DNA from: Streptomyces verrucosisporus
GTDB taxonomy: Bacteria; Actinomycetota; Actinomycetes; Streptomycetales; Streptomycetaceae
Direction: 5' to 3'
NCBI RefSeq assembly: GCF_017114865.1
Contig: NZ_JADEYH010000015.1
Coordinates: 62,001 to 126,000, forward strand
DNA: 64,000 nt
Part shown: piece after piece, positions 1 to 7,777 of the stretch
Numbering within the stretch: the stretch's first letter is position 1
How the letters are laid out: every line of letters starts with the position of its first letter
Made by a program: the position numbers and the translations under genes
The notes under the pieces: generated by a model
Databases searched by the model: none
The model's input: the letters and a program-made list of their open reading frames with translations, nothing else
What the model was told of the DNA's origin: nothing

Positions 1-1
1 A

Positions 2-688
2 GTGCCGCCCGTGGCAGCACGACCGTTGAGTGAACTTGTCGAACCCGGCTGGGCCAAGGCGCTGGAGCCGGTGGCCGGGCGCATCACCGCGATGGGCGAC
101 TTCCTGCGCGCGGAGATCGCAGCGGGACGCACCTATCTGCCGGCCGGGCCGAACGTGCTGCGCGCCTTCCAGCAGCCCTTCGACGACGTACGGGTCCTCA
201 TCGTGGGCCAGGACCCGTACCCCACACCGGGCCACGCCGTCGGGCTGAGCTTCTCGGTCGCCCCGGAGGTGCGCCCGCTGCCCGGCAGTCTGGAGAACAT
301 CTTCCGGGAGCTGCAGGCCGACCTCGGGCTGCCCCGGCCGTCCAGCGGCGATCTCACTCCGTGGACGCGGCAGGGCGTCCTGCTGCTCAACAGGGCACTG
401 ACCACCGCACCGCGCCGGCCCGCCGCGCACCGCGGCAAGGGCTGGGAGGAGGTCACCGAGCAGGCGATCCGGGCGCTCGCCGCGCGCGGCAAGCCGCTGG
501 TGGCCGTCCTGTGGGGCCGGGACGCCCGGAATCTGCGGCCACTGCTGGAGGCGCACCCGGCGGTGGAGTCGGCCCACCCCTCCCCCATGTCGGCGGACCG
601 CGGCTTCTTCGGTTCGCGCCCGTTCAGCAGGGCCAACGAGCTGCTGGTGCGGCAGGGCGGGGAGCCGGTCGACTGGCGCCTGCCGTGA
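2..688 (+). CDS. ung: Uracil-DNA glycosylase (family 1)
   Basis: Removes uracil from DNA as the first step of base excision repair in the cytoplasm. The 228-residue protein has the family-1 water-activating motif GQDPYP at residues 69-74, with Asp71 as the catalytic base, and the DNA-intercalation loop HPSPMS starting at His192. The length is that of a complete enzyme. The GTG start lies at the very edge of the window, so a slightly longer N-terminus cannot be excluded, but the sequence from AARPLSEL onward matches the usual actinomycete start. The stop codon overlaps the GTG of the next gene, so the sugar-kinase-like gene is probably co-transcribed. Confidence 0.97.
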   Translation: MPPVAARPLSELVEPGWAKALEPVAGRITAMGDFLRAEIAAGRTYLPAGPNVLRAFQQPFDDVRVLIVGQDPYPTPGHAVGLSFSVAPEVRPLPGSLENIFRELQADLGLPRPSSGDLTPWTRQGVLLLNRALTTAPRRPAAHRGKGWEEVTEQAIRALAARGKPLVAVLWGRDARNLRPLLEAHPAVESAHPSPMSADRGFFGSRPFSRANELLVRQGGEPVDWRLP

Positions 689-1701
689 CGGGCCGCCCGG
701 TCCCCTGGGTTCTGGGGGTGGACTCGGGCGGGTCCGGACTGCGCCTCGCCCTGGCCCGGGCCGGCGGTGACGGTTCGGCGGCGGCGCCGGCCCCGGTGGG
801 CACCACCGCCTGCGACCTTCCGGTGCGCACCGGCCCCGCGGGCATCGAGGCGGCCCACCTGCTGGAGCTGGTGCTGCCCCGGGCCCGTTCCCTGCTGGCC
901 GCCGCCGAACCGGACGCCGCCGGGAAGGCTGCCGCCGGATTCCGGATCGACACCGTGTGCGTGGGGGCGGCGGGCATGGCGACGCTCGGCGGCGAACTGC
1001 GCGCCGAGCTGCCGGGGGCGTTTGCCCGGGAGCTGGGCGCCCGGCGCGTGGCCCTGGCCGCCGACGCCGTGACCGCGTACGCCGGCGCGCTGGGCGAGCG
1101 GCCCGGTGCCGTGGTCGCCGCCGGGACCGGGATGATCGCGACGGGCACCGACCTGCGCTCCTGGCGGCGCGCCGACGGCTGGGGCCACCTGCTGGGCGAC
1201 TGCGGCGGCGGCGCCTGGATCGGCCGGGCCGGCCTGGAGGCGGCGATGCGCGCCCATGACGGCCGGCCGGGCGGCTCGGCCGCACTGCTCGCCCGCGCCG
1301 AGACCGTCTTCGGCCCGGTGGCCTGCCTGCCGGGGAAGCTGTATCCGCGCACCGACCGCCCGGCGGTGCTCGCCTCGTTCGCCCCGGAGGTGGCCGACTG
1401 CGCCGAGCGGGACCCGGTGGCGGCGCGCGTCCTCGAGGAGGCGGCCGCCCACATCGCCGGGAGCGCCGCCGCCGTCTGCCCCGGATCCGAGGGCAGCCTC
1501 GTCGCCCTGACCGGCGGGCTTCTCGGGATCGGCGAGCCGCTGCTCGCCCCTCTGCGCCGGGAGCTGGCCGTACGGCTGCCGCACGCCCGGACCGTCCCGG
1601 CGGCGGGGGACCCCCTGGCCGGAACCCTGTTCCTGGCCGGCCGGCTGGCCCGGGACGCGCTGCGGCTGCCGCGTGACCCGGCGCTCCTCCGCATCGGGTG
1701 A
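685..1701 (+). CDS. BadF/BadG-type ATPase, probable N-acetylglucosamine kinase
   Basis: A 338-residue member of the BadF/BadG/BcrA/BcrD ATPase family in the ASKHA fold. The phosphate-1 loop is [14 protein letters not shown] at the N-terminus. The second phosphate loop and adjacent GlcNAc-kinase segment are visible as [17 protein letters not shown] and [10 protein letters not shown]. In actinomycetes such proteins are usually annotated as N-acetylglucosamine kinases, which phosphorylate GlcNAc from cell-wall or chitin turnover; that substrate is inferred from the family, not shown here. I chose the GTG at 685 because it overlaps the ung stop (GTGA) and puts the phosphate loop at the expected distance. 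The open frame extends upstream through ung but has no family similarity there. Confidence 0.85.
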   Translation: MTGRPVPWVLGVDSGGSGLRLALARAGGDGSAAAPAPVGTTACDLPVRTGPAGIEAAHLLELVLPRARSLLAAAEPDAAGKAAAGFRIDTVCVGAAGMATLGGELRAELPGAFARELGARRVALAADAVTAYAGALGERPGAVVAAGTGMIATGTDLRSWRRADGWGHLLGDCGGGAWIGRAGLEAAMRAHDGRPGGSAALLARAETVFGPVACLPGKLYPRTDRPAVLASFAPEVADCAERDPVAARVLEEAAAHIAGSAAAVCPGSEGSLVALTGGLLGIGEPLLAPLRRELAVRLPHARTVPAAGDPLAGTLFLAGRLARDALRLPRDPALLRIG

Positions 1702-1854
1702 GACGGGTGCGGGACCGAACGTGCCGGACAGCACAGGGCGGTTACCCAGGGGAATGGGACCGTCACCGCGACGCGCGGGAGGAAAGGGGACAGACCGGCA
1801 CTCCTCCGCCCCGCCCGAACAGCCGAACCCGCCAAGGCATTAGCATGCGGCGCC

Positions 1855-2847
1855 ATGAGCACCCCCACTGGGCCCGCGAACGGCCTGCCCGTACGAATGC
1901 CGCGTCCCCGACAGCCCGGACGGCACCGGCGGCCTCAGCCCGCCATAGCGCCTGAGGGTGCGCCCGCTCTGGTGCTGGCCGTCCCCGGAGTGCCCTCCGG
2001 CACCTCCCGGAGCCTCGCCGAGGAGATCCTGAGCATCGCCCGCTCCGAGCTGCCGGGACTCGACGCCCGGGTCGGTTTCGTGGACGGCGACGACGGCGAG
2101 TTCCCCGCCCTCCGGACCGTGCTGACGCAGGCCGCGGCCGACCGCTCCTCCCGGGCCGCCGCGGCGACGGCCGCCGTCGAGGCCGCCGCCGCCGAGGCGG
2201 TGGAGGCGGGCGCGGAGGCAGCCGAGGTGGAGGCCGAGGCCGAGGCCGCCCGCCGCAGGATCGAGGAGGCCCCGCTCGCGGTGGTCGTCCCCCTGCTGGC
2301 CGGGCCCGACGGAGCGCAGATGCGGCGGATACGCCAGGCCGTGCTCGAGAGCGGCTCCGGTGCCGAGCTGACCGATGTGCTCGGCCCGCACCCGCTGCTG
2401 GCCGAGGCCGTCCACGTCAAGCTCTCGGAGGCCGGACTCGCCCGGGCGGACCGCGCCCGGCTGTTCACCGTGGCCACCGCCGCCGACGGCATCATCCTGG
2501 CCGCCATGGGCGGCGAGGAGGCCGTGCAGGCCGCCGGGATCACCGGAATGCTGCTGGCCGCGCGCCTGGCGGTGCCGGTGCTGTCCGCCGGGCTGGACGA
2601 GGAGGGCGCCGTCACCCGCGCCGCCGAGCAGCTCCGTGAGGCCGGCTCCCGGCAACTCGCCCTGGCACCCTGCCTGATCGGCCCCGAGATCCCCGAGGGC
2701 CTGCTGGAGTCCGCGGTGCGGGAGGCCGACTGCCAGGCCGCCGAGCCGCTGGGCTCCTACACGGCGGTGGGCAGACTGGTGGCCTCCACCTACGCCGCGA
2801 AGCTCGGCATCGCCCAGCGGTCGCCGCAGGAGGCGCAGGCCCACTGA
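1855..2847 (+). CDS. CbiX/SirB-type chelatase-like protein
   Basis: A 330-residue protein of the CbiX/SirB class, which insert metal into sirohydrochlorin (cobalt or iron) for cobalamin or siroheme synthesis. It opens with a basic, proline-rich tail (about 35 residues), then LVLAVPGVPSGTSRSLAEEI, where sirohydrochlorin chelatases usually have the catalytic HGS motif. That first His is absent. The second half retains LGPHPLLAEAVHVKL. Residues about 100-140 are an Ala/Glu-rich helical insert. With the first His missing, chelatase activity is uncertain and this may be a diverged paralogue. TAGCAT at 1841-1846 lies 8 nt before the ATG, so the message may be leaderless; I see no convincing -35. 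Confidence 0.7.
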   Translation: MSTPTGPANGLPVRMPRPRQPGRHRRPQPAIAPEGAPALVLAVPGVPSGTSRSLAEEILSIARSELPGLDARVGFVDGDDGEFPALRTVLTQAAADRSSRAAAATAAVEAAAAEAVEAGAEAAEVEAEAEAARRRIEEAPLAVVVPLLAGPDGAQMRRIRQAVLESGSGAELTDVLGPHPLLAEAVHVKLSEAGLARADRARLFTVATAADGIILAAMGGEEAVQAAGITGMLLAARLAVPVLSAGLDEEGAVTRAAEQLREAGSRQLALAPCLIGPEIPEGLLESAVREADCQAAEPLGSYTAVGRLVASTYAAKLGIAQRSPQEAQAH

Positions 2848-2938
2848 TCCGGGCCCTCCCCCTGCGGCCCGCCGGGTCGCGGACCGCACGGCGGCCGGGC
2901 CCCGGCCGGACCCCTCCGCCGAGCCGTCGGCCGGTTCC

Positions 2939-3994
2939 TCAGCCGAGGACGACGCAGGTGGCGGCGGGAGCCTGGATCGAGCCCGCCCGGTGCGGCACCC
3001 CGGTGTCCGGGTCGATGTCGAACCAGGTCACGTCGCCCGAGCGCTCGTTGGCCGCGTAGAGCCTGCGCCCGGCCGGGTCCAGGGCCAGGTCGCGCGGCCA
3101 GTGCCCGCCGCAGGGGACGGTGGTGACCAGCTCCATACCCTCGCCGTACGGCTCCAGCGCCAGTACGGCGATGCTGTCGTGCCCGCGGTTGGCCGCCCAG
3201 GCCCAGCGGCCGTCGGCGGAGACCACCAGTTCCGAGGGGTGGTTCCTCCCTTCCGCCCCGGAGCCCGCCGGCAGCGTGCCGACCTCCCCCGCGGGCTCCA
3301 GGGCACCGCTCGCCCGGTCCCAGCGGCAGCAGGCCACGGTGGAGACCAGTTCGTTGACGACGTAAGCCCGGTCGCCGCGCGGGTGGAAGGCCAGGTGCCT
3401 GGGTCCGCTGCCGGGCCGCAGCGGTGTCCGCCCGTGCGGGCGGAGCGCGGCCGCGGTGTGGTCGAGGCGGTAGACCCACACCGAGTCGGCGCCGAGGTCG
3501 ACCGCCAGCAGCCAGCGCCACGAGGCGTCGGCGACCACGGCGTGGGCGTGCGGCCCGTCCTGCCGCCCCTCCACCGGCCCGCTGCCGGTGTGAGGCAGTA
3601 CGGCCGGTTGCGCGCCAAGGGTTCCGTCCGGGCGCAGCGGCAGCGAACTGACGCTCCCCGAGGTGTAGTTGGCGGTGATCAGCTGTCCGGCCGCGCAGGT
3701 CAGGTGGGTGGGACCGGCGCCTTCGACGGACACCGGCGCCCCGGCGGGGCTCGGCCGGTCGGGGTCGGCCAGGGACAGCGCGGCGGCACGGCCGTCCTCG
3801 GTCTCGCTCACCGCGTAGAGCATCCCCCCGCCCGGTCCCGGCACGAGGTAGGAGGGGTCGGCCACCGCGTCCGTGTGGTGCAGCACCGTCAGCGCCCCGG
3901 TGTCCGGAGCGACGGCGGCCGTGGTGATGCCGCGTCCGCCCGCCGAGGTGTAGGAACCGATGTACGCCCGCCGTCCGCCGCCCGCACCGTCCAC
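2939..3994 (-). CDS. Lactonase-family seven-bladed beta-propeller protein
   Basis: A 351-residue protein of the lactonase/6-phosphogluconolactonase-like propeller family (PF10282). It starts with the characteristic AYIGSYTSAGGRGITTAAV. Typical segments follow in order: GPTHLTCAAGQLITANYTSG, DGPHAHAVV, GPRHLAFHPRGDRAYVVNEL, NHPSELVVSADGRWAWAANR, WPRDLALDPAGRRLYAANE. The family includes Pgl-type lactonases of the pentose phosphate pathway and many carbohydrate lactonases of unknown substrate, so the sugar is not assignable. There is no signal peptide, which suggests a cytoplasmic enzyme. The GTG at 3994 is chosen because GAGAGGGG precedes it at a good distance; the open frame upstream of it is shadow. 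The next gene upstream, 140 nt away, is the YjbQ gene on the same strand. Confidence 0.85.
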   Translation of the reverse strand: MDGAGGGRRAYIGSYTSAGGRGITTAAVAPDTGALTVLHHTDAVADPSYLVPGPGGGMLYAVSETEDGRAAALSLADPDRPSPAGAPVSVEGAGPTHLTCAAGQLITANYTSGSVSSLPLRPDGTLGAQPAVLPHTGSGPVEGRQDGPHAHAVVADASWRWLLAVDLGADSVWVYRLDHTAAALRPHGRTPLRPGSGPRHLAFHPRGDRAYVVNELVSTVACCRWDRASGALEPAGEVGTLPAGSGAEGRNHPSELVVSADGRWAWAANRGHDSIAVLALEPYGEGMELVTTVPCGGHWPRDLALDPAGRRLYAANERSGDVTWFDIDPDTGVPHRAGSIQAPAATCVVLG

Positions 3995-4134
3995 TGCGCC
4001 GCCCCTCTCCCGTTCGGTCCTGCTCGAAGCGCTGCCCCGTTCCGGGCACCGGAGGGGACCGTAGCATTGGCCTGGACCAGACTGGGAGGGCTCCCAGCCC
4101 TCCGGTCCGCCCGTCCCCGGGCGCGGCGGCGCGG

Positions 4135-4557
4135 TCAGCCCAGGAAGGACAGCCGCACCCGCCGGTCGGGATTGTCTCCGTTGGTGTCCACCAGGCAGAC
4201 CGACTGCCAGGTGCCCAGTTCCAGCCGTCCGCCGATCACCGGCAGGGTGGCGTGCGGCGGGACGAGAGCCGGCAGGACGTGGTCGCGGCCGTGGCCGGGA
4301 CTGCCGTGCCGGTGGCTCCACCGGTCGTCGGCGGGCAGCAGGTCGCGCAGCGCGGCCAGCAGGTCGTCGTCGCTGCCCGCGCCGGTCTCGATGATTCCGA
4401 CGCCGGCCGTCGCGTGCGGGACGAAGACGTTGAGCAGCCCGTCGCGGCCGCCGGCGACCTCCGCGAGGAAACCCTCGCATTCGCGGGTGATGTCGGCGAC
4501 GGTCTCGTCCGAGCCGGTGGTGATGTGCAGGGTGCGGGTGCTGAAGCGATCGCTCAT
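4135..4557 (-). CDS. YjbQ family protein (UPF0047)
   Basis: A 140-residue single-domain protein of the YjbQ/UPF0047 family, sometimes described as having weak thiamine-phosphate synthase activity; the physiological role is unsettled. Hallmarks are present: VPHATAGVGIIE, a metal-site segment HRHGSPGHGRDHVLPAL, and the C-terminal GTWQSVCLVDTNGDNPDRRVRLSFLG. The length is that of a complete family member. It is transcribed divergently from the flavin monooxygenase gene 50 nt away and precedes the lactonase-like gene on the same strand. Function beyond the family name cannot be deduced. Confidence 0.88.
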   Translation of the reverse strand: MSDRFSTRTLHITTGSDETVADITRECEGFLAEVAGGRDGLLNVFVPHATAGVGIIETGAGSDDDLLAALRDLLPADDRWSHRHGSPGHGRDHVLPALVPPHATLPVIGGRLELGTWQSVCLVDTNGDNPDRRVRLSFLG

Positions 4558-4607
4558 GACTCCATCCTGGGGCCTGTCCCCGCTCCGGGAAGCATCCGGC
4601 CCCGCCC

Positions 4608-5765
4608 GTGGTTGAGCCGGACATGGAGTTCTCCGAGGTGGAGGCCGTGGTCGTGGGCGCCGGGCAGGCGGGCCTGTCGAGCGCCTACCACCTGCGGCGC
4701 GCCGGGTACGGGCCCGGCCGGGACTTCGTCGTCCTGGACCGCTCCCCGCGCCCCGGCGGGGCCTGGCAGTTCCGCTGGCCCACCCTGACCTACGGCCGGG
4801 TGCACGGAATGCACTCCCTGCCCGGCATGGAACTGACCGGCGCCGACCCCCACCGCCCCTCCTCCGAGGTGATCGGCGGGTACTTCGCCGACTACGAGCG
4901 CGCCTTCGGCCTGGCGGTGCGGCGCCCGGTGCACGTGCGCGCGGTACGCGAGGCCGGGGACGGACGGCTGCTGGTGGAGACCGACGCCGGGGTGTGGGCC
5001 GCCCGGGCGCTGATCAACGCCACCGGGACCTGGGACCGCCCCTACTGGCCCCGGGTACCCGGCCAGGAGTCCTTCGCCGGCCGTCAGTTCCACACCTCCC
5101 GCTATCCCGGGCCGGGCGCCTTCGCGGGCGAGCGCGTGGTGGTCGTGGGCGGCGGCACCTCCGCCGTGCAGCATCTGCTGGAGATCGCGCCGGTCGCCGC
5201 CGCCACGGCCTGGGTGACCCGCCGCGAACCGGTCTTCACCGAGGGGCCGTTCGACGCCGAGCGCGGGCGTGCGGCGGTCGCCCTGGTCGAGGAGCGCGTG
5301 CGCGGGGGGCTGCCGCCGCGCAGCGTGGTCTCCGTCACCGGACTGCCCATGACCGAGGAGATACGGCGCGCCCGGGCCAGCGGGGTGCTGCGGCGCCTGC
5401 CGATGTTCGACCGGATCACTCCCGACGGTGTGGAGTGGGACGACGGGCGCTTCGTCGCGGCGGACAGCATCGTGTGGGCCACCGGTTTCCGTCCCGCGAT
5501 CGGCCATCTGGCGCCGCTGCGGCTGCGCGAGCCGGGCGGCGGCATCCGCATGGACGGCACCCGCGTGGTGCGCGATCCCCGGATCCATCTGGTCGGCTAC
5601 GGCCCCTCGGCGAGCACCGTCGGCGCGAGCCGCGCGGGCCGGGCCGCGGTCCGTGCGGTGCGGGACCTCCTCGACCACCCCTCGGGAGACGAACAGGCAT
5701 CCGGGGAATCACCCGTACGTGTGGCGGCGGGGGAAACGGCTGCGTGGCGACCACGGGACACGTGA
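4608..5765 (+). CDS. Flavin-containing monooxygenase-like oxidoreductase
   Basis: A 385-residue class B flavoprotein monooxygenase-like enzyme. The FAD-binding Rossmann motif is GAGQAGLSSAYHL near the N-terminus. The FMO/BVMO-type fingerprint appears as FAGRQFHTSRYP, the NAD(P)H-binding motif as VVVVGGGTSAVQHLL, and the second nucleotide-contact motif as WATGFRPAIGHL. Such enzymes oxygenate small lipophilic amines, sulfides or ketones; the substrate is unknown. The start is uncertain: GTG 4608 gives MVEPDMEF, while ATG 4623 gives MEFSEVEA, and neither has a strong ribosome-binding site. A small hairpin (5782-5803) separates it from the tiny peptide gene downstream. Confidence 0.87.
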   Translation: MVEPDMEFSEVEAVVVGAGQAGLSSAYHLRRAGYGPGRDFVVLDRSPRPGGAWQFRWPTLTYGRVHGMHSLPGMELTGADPHRPSSEVIGGYFADYERAFGLAVRRPVHVRAVREAGDGRLLVETDAGVWAARALINATGTWDRPYWPRVPGQESFAGRQFHTSRYPGPGAFAGERVVVVGGGTSAVQHLLEIAPVAAATAWVTRREPVFTEGPFDAERGRAAVALVEERVRGGLPPRSVVSVTGLPMTEEIRRARASGVLRRLPMFDRITPDGVEWDDGRFVAADSIVWATGFRPAIGHLAPLRLREPGGGIRMDGTRVVRDPRIHLVGYGPSASTVGASRAGRAAVRAVRDLLDHPSGDEQASGESPVRVAAGETAAWRPRDT

Positions 5766-5781
5766 TGCTCACGTTGTGCGA

Positions 5782-5803
5782 GTGACGCGCAGCGGAGCGT
5801 CAC
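5782..5803 (+). terminator. Small inverted repeat after the monooxygenase gene
   Basis: GTGACGC and GCGTCAC form 7-bp arms around an 8-nt loop, 17 nt after the monooxygenase stop. The arms are GC-rich, but no T-tract follows, so this may be a weak terminator, or an operator for the tiny peptide gene that starts 71 nt later. Confidence 0.4.
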
Positions 5804-5874
5804 CGCCTCCCCCCGGCCCGGAGTCCCACCGGGAGACGGGGGCTGTCCCGACACTCACAAGGAGAAAGTTTCCG

Positions 5875-5934
5875 ATGGATCTCATCACCAGCCTGCTCGC
5901 CGGCCTCGTCCACTTCGTGGGCCGGCTCGTCTGA
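5875..5934 (+). CDS. 19-residue amphipathic peptide (function unknown)
   Basis: A very short reading frame encoding MDLITSLLAGLVHFVGRLV. It has a strong ribosome-binding site (AAGGAG at 5859-5864, 10 nt before the ATG) and is followed 21 nt after its stop by a 14-bp hairpin. Flanking genes do not overlap it, so it looks like its own expression unit. On a helical wheel Asp2, Thr5/Ser6, Gly10, His13 and Arg17 fall on one face and Leu/Ile/Val/Phe on the other, as in a membrane-active amphipathic helix. Possibilities are a phenol-soluble-modulin-like or bacteriocin-like peptide, a type I toxin, or a small membrane-protein regulator. I do not recognise a family, and no immunity or export gene is adjacent. 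Confidence 0.6.
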   Translation: MDLITSLLAGLVHFVGRLV

Positions 5935-5955
5935 CCGAACGGCGGGCGACGACCC

Positions 5956-5996
5956 GGCGGCGCCGCCTCTCCCGTCCCAGGGGAGGCGGCGCCGCC
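5956..5996 (+). terminator. Strong hairpin terminator after the tiny peptide gene
   Basis: Perfect 14-bp arms (5956-5969 and 5983-5996, GGCGGCGCCGCCTC and its complement) with a 13-nt loop. It lies between the peptide gene and the convergent LacI-type regulator and could serve both. No T-tract is present, as is usual for high-GC actinomycete terminators. Confidence 0.8.
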
Positions 5997-6048
5997 GTGC
6001 GTGGGGCCGGGGACCGGCACCCGGCCAGGTCCCCGGAGCGGTCGCGGC

Positions 6049-7068
6049 TCAGTGGCGCGGCGCGGAGATGCTGGAGTCGCGGACGACCAGTTCGGGCTGG
6101 AGCACGATCCGCTGGTGCCGGTGCTCGGCGGCCGCCTCCCCGGTCTCCTCGATGAGCAGATCGGCGGCCGTGCGCCCCATCCGGAAGGCGGGCTGCCGCA
6201 CCGAGGTCAGGGGTACGGCCGCCGCCGCGGCGAACTCGATGTCGTCGTAGCCGACCAGGGCGATCTCCCCCGGCACCGAGACACCGGCCGCGAACAGCGC
6301 CTGGAGCACCCCCAGCGCGAGCAGGTCGTTGGCGCAGAACACCGCCGTCGGCCTGGGAGCCATCCCCAGCAGCCTGGCGCCGGCGTCCCGTCCGGCCCCC
6401 ACGTCGAGCCGCTCGCCCTCGATCCGGCGCAACGCGCTGTGGGGCAGCCCCGCCTCGCCCAGGGCCGCCAGTGCGCCGGTGTGCCGGTCGCGGCACTGAG
6501 ACAGATGCATCGGCCCGCTCACGTAGACCAGTTCCCGGTGGCCCTGGGCCAGCAGGTGCCGGGCGGCCAGCGATCCGCCCGTGACGTCGTCGACGGAGAC
6601 CGAGCAGCCCTCGTCGGCGCTGTCCAGCACCCGGTCCACCACGACGTAGGGGATGTCGTGGCGGCGGAATTCGGCCAGGTTCCGGCCGGAGGTGTCGGCC
6701 GGGGTGACCAGGACGCCGCGCACCCGCTGCTCGGCGAAGAGGGAGAGGTAGTCGGCCTCCTCCGCGGGGCTCTGCGCGCTGTTGCACAGCATCACCCCGA
6801 GCCCCTCCTCCCGCGCCGCCCGCTCCGCTCCGGAGGCCACGTCGGCGAAGAAGGGATTGGCCATGTCCAGCACGAGCAGGGCGATGATCCGGCTGCGGCC
6901 CGCCCGCAGGTGCCGCGCCGACTCGCTGCGCACATAGCCGAGTTGCGTTATCACCGCCTGCACCCGGGTCCTGGTCTCCTCGGCGACCATCTCCGGCCGG
7001 TTGATGACGTTGGAGACGGTCCCCACCGACACCCCCGCCTGACGTGCCACGTCCTTGATGCCCACCAT
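6049..7068 (-). CDS. LacI-family regulator of rhamnose utilisation (probable)
   Basis: A 339-residue LacI/GalR repressor. The N-terminal helix-turn-helix and hinge are VGIKDVARQAGVSVGTVSNV, followed by the periplasmic-binding-protein-like sensor domain (IIALLVLDMANPFFADV, GVLVTPADTSG, VFCANDLLALGVLQAL, LVGYDDIEFAAAAAVPLTSV). It lies downstream of the rhamnose mutarotase gene and opposite the rhamnose operon. LacI-type palindromes of the TGAAA...TTTCA class occur at both divergent promoters (7572-7583 and 7734-7745), so it probably represses both units and is released by rhamnose or a catabolite. ATG 7068 gives the family-typical start; GTG 7077, three codons upstream, is the alternative, and neither has a clear ribosome-binding site. 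Confidence 0.88.
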   Translation of the reverse strand: MVGIKDVARQAGVSVGTVSNVINRPEMVAEETRTRVQAVITQLGYVRSESARHLRAGRSRIIALLVLDMANPFFADVASGAERAAREEGLGVMLCNSAQSPAEEADYLSLFAEQRVRGVLVTPADTSGRNLAEFRRHDIPYVVVDRVLDSADEGCSVSVDDVTGGSLAARHLLAQGHRELVYVSGPMHLSQCRDRHTGALAALGEAGLPHSALRRIEGERLDVGAGRDAGARLLGMAPRPTAVFCANDLLALGVLQALFAAGVSVPGEIALVGYDDIEFAAAAAVPLTSVRQPAFRMGRTAADLLIEETGEAAAEHRHQRIVLQPELVVRDSSISAPRH

Positions 7069-7206
7069 GCGCGCCACGAGCCCGACCGTCTCCCCGTTTC
7101 CTGCTGTTCGCGGCGCCCGGCCCGGGGCCGCGCGCCCATGCTACGCACCCGCTCCGGCGCCCGGGACGCGGTGGAGCCCGCGGCGTCACCACGGGCGTCA
7201 TCGCCG

Positions 7207-7527
7207 TCAGTCGATGTGGAAGACCTCGGTGAGCGGGCGCATGGCCTCGTCCGGCCGCGCGCCGTCCAGGGACTCGAAGAAGCCGGCCATCTCCGCCTGC
7301 CAGCGGGCGTTGACGTCCGTGGCCTCCATGGCGGCCACGGCCGCGGCGAAGTCATCGGTCTCCAGGTAGCCGACGAGGAGGCCGTCCTCGCGCAGGAAGA
7401 GCGAGTAGTTGCGCCAGCCGCTCCGGCTCAGGGCATCGAGCATCTCCGGCCAGACGGCGGCGTGCCGCTCACGGTACTCCGCCAGCCGGTCGGCGCGAAC
7501 CTTCAGCAGAAAGCAGACGCGCTGCAC
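7207..7527 (-). CDS. rhaM: L-rhamnose mutarotase
   Basis: A 106-residue protein of the RhaM family, which interconverts the alpha and beta anomers of L-rhamnose so that the isomerase receives its preferred form. The family segment RHAAVWPEML carries the conserved catalytic His22. Further family motifs are WRNYSLFLREDGLLVGYLE and the aromatic-rich RWQAEMAGFFE. GTG 7527 is preceded by GAGGAGGAAC at good spacing. It is transcribed away from rhaI from its own promoter (7597-7626) with an operator just downstream. The LacI-type gene follows after about 140 nt and may be on the same transcript. Confidence 0.95.
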   Translation of the reverse strand: MQRVCFLLKVRADRLAEYRERHAAVWPEMLDALSRSGWRNYSLFLREDGLLVGYLETDDFAAAVAAMEATDVNARWQAEMAGFFESLDGARPDEAMRPLTEVFHID

Positions 7528-7571
7528 GCGTTCCTCCTCGCGGGAGCCGTGGACGACCGTGATCTTTTATG

Positions 7572-7583
7572 TGAAAGGTTTCA
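7572..7583. promoter_or_regulatory. LacI-type operator for the mutarotase promoter
   Basis: TGAAAGGTTTCA, a palindrome with 5-bp arms typical of LacI-family sites. It lies about 7-18 nt downstream of the predicted mutarotase transcription start, where bound repressor would block initiation or early elongation. The sister site at 7734-7745 has the same position relative to the rhaI promoter. Confidence 0.75.
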
Positions 7584-7596
7584 TGGAGATCACACG

Positions 7597-7626
7597 AAGT
7601 TAGGGGCGCTCCACCCTCCTCGTCAA
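7597..7626 (-). promoter_or_regulatory. Promoter of the mutarotase/regulator unit
   Basis: Read on the minus strand: -35 TTGACG (7621-7626), 18-nt spacer, -10 TAACTT (7597-7602). This is a good match to the vegetative sigma consensus, with a predicted start near 7590, about 60 nt before the rhaM GTG. Confidence 0.7.
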
Positions 7627-7696
7627 TGGACCGGGGACAGAAAAGTCCGAATGCCCGGGAAGCGCCGGACCTTCGGACCCTCGCCCGCCCTGCCCC

Positions 7697-7725
7697 TTGA
7701 CACTCCCACCGGACCCCCATAGCTT
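7697..7725 (+). promoter_or_regulatory. Promoter of the rhamnose-lactate operon
   Basis: TTGACA (7697-7702), a 17-nt spacer and TAGCTT (7720-7725). The -35 is perfect consensus. The predicted start is near 7732, immediately before the operator at 7734-7745, giving a leader of about 45 nt before rhaI. Confidence 0.8.
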
Positions 7726-7733
7726 TCCGGCGA

Positions 7734-7745
7734 TGAAACGATTCA
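7734..7745. promoter_or_regulatory. LacI-type operator for the rhaI promoter
   Basis: TGAAACGATTCA, palindromic except for one position, and sharing the TGAAA half-site with the site at 7572-7583. It sits at about +3 to +14 of the rhaI transcript, a classic roadblock position for a repressor. Confidence 0.75.
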
Positions 7746-7777
7746 TGAAGCCGTCCGGACCTCGGGAGCTCTGACGC

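Noticed and set aside
2893-2908. Short GGCCGGG/CCCGGCC-type inverted repeat between the CbiX and lactonase genes as a terminator
   Set aside because: Arms of about 6-7 bp with almost no loop are common by chance at this GC content.
5764-5784. A six-codon ORF (MLTLCE) before the tiny peptide, as a possible leader peptide
   Set aside because: No ribosome-binding site, begins at the very end of the monooxygenase gene, and has no downstream biosynthetic gene to attenuate.
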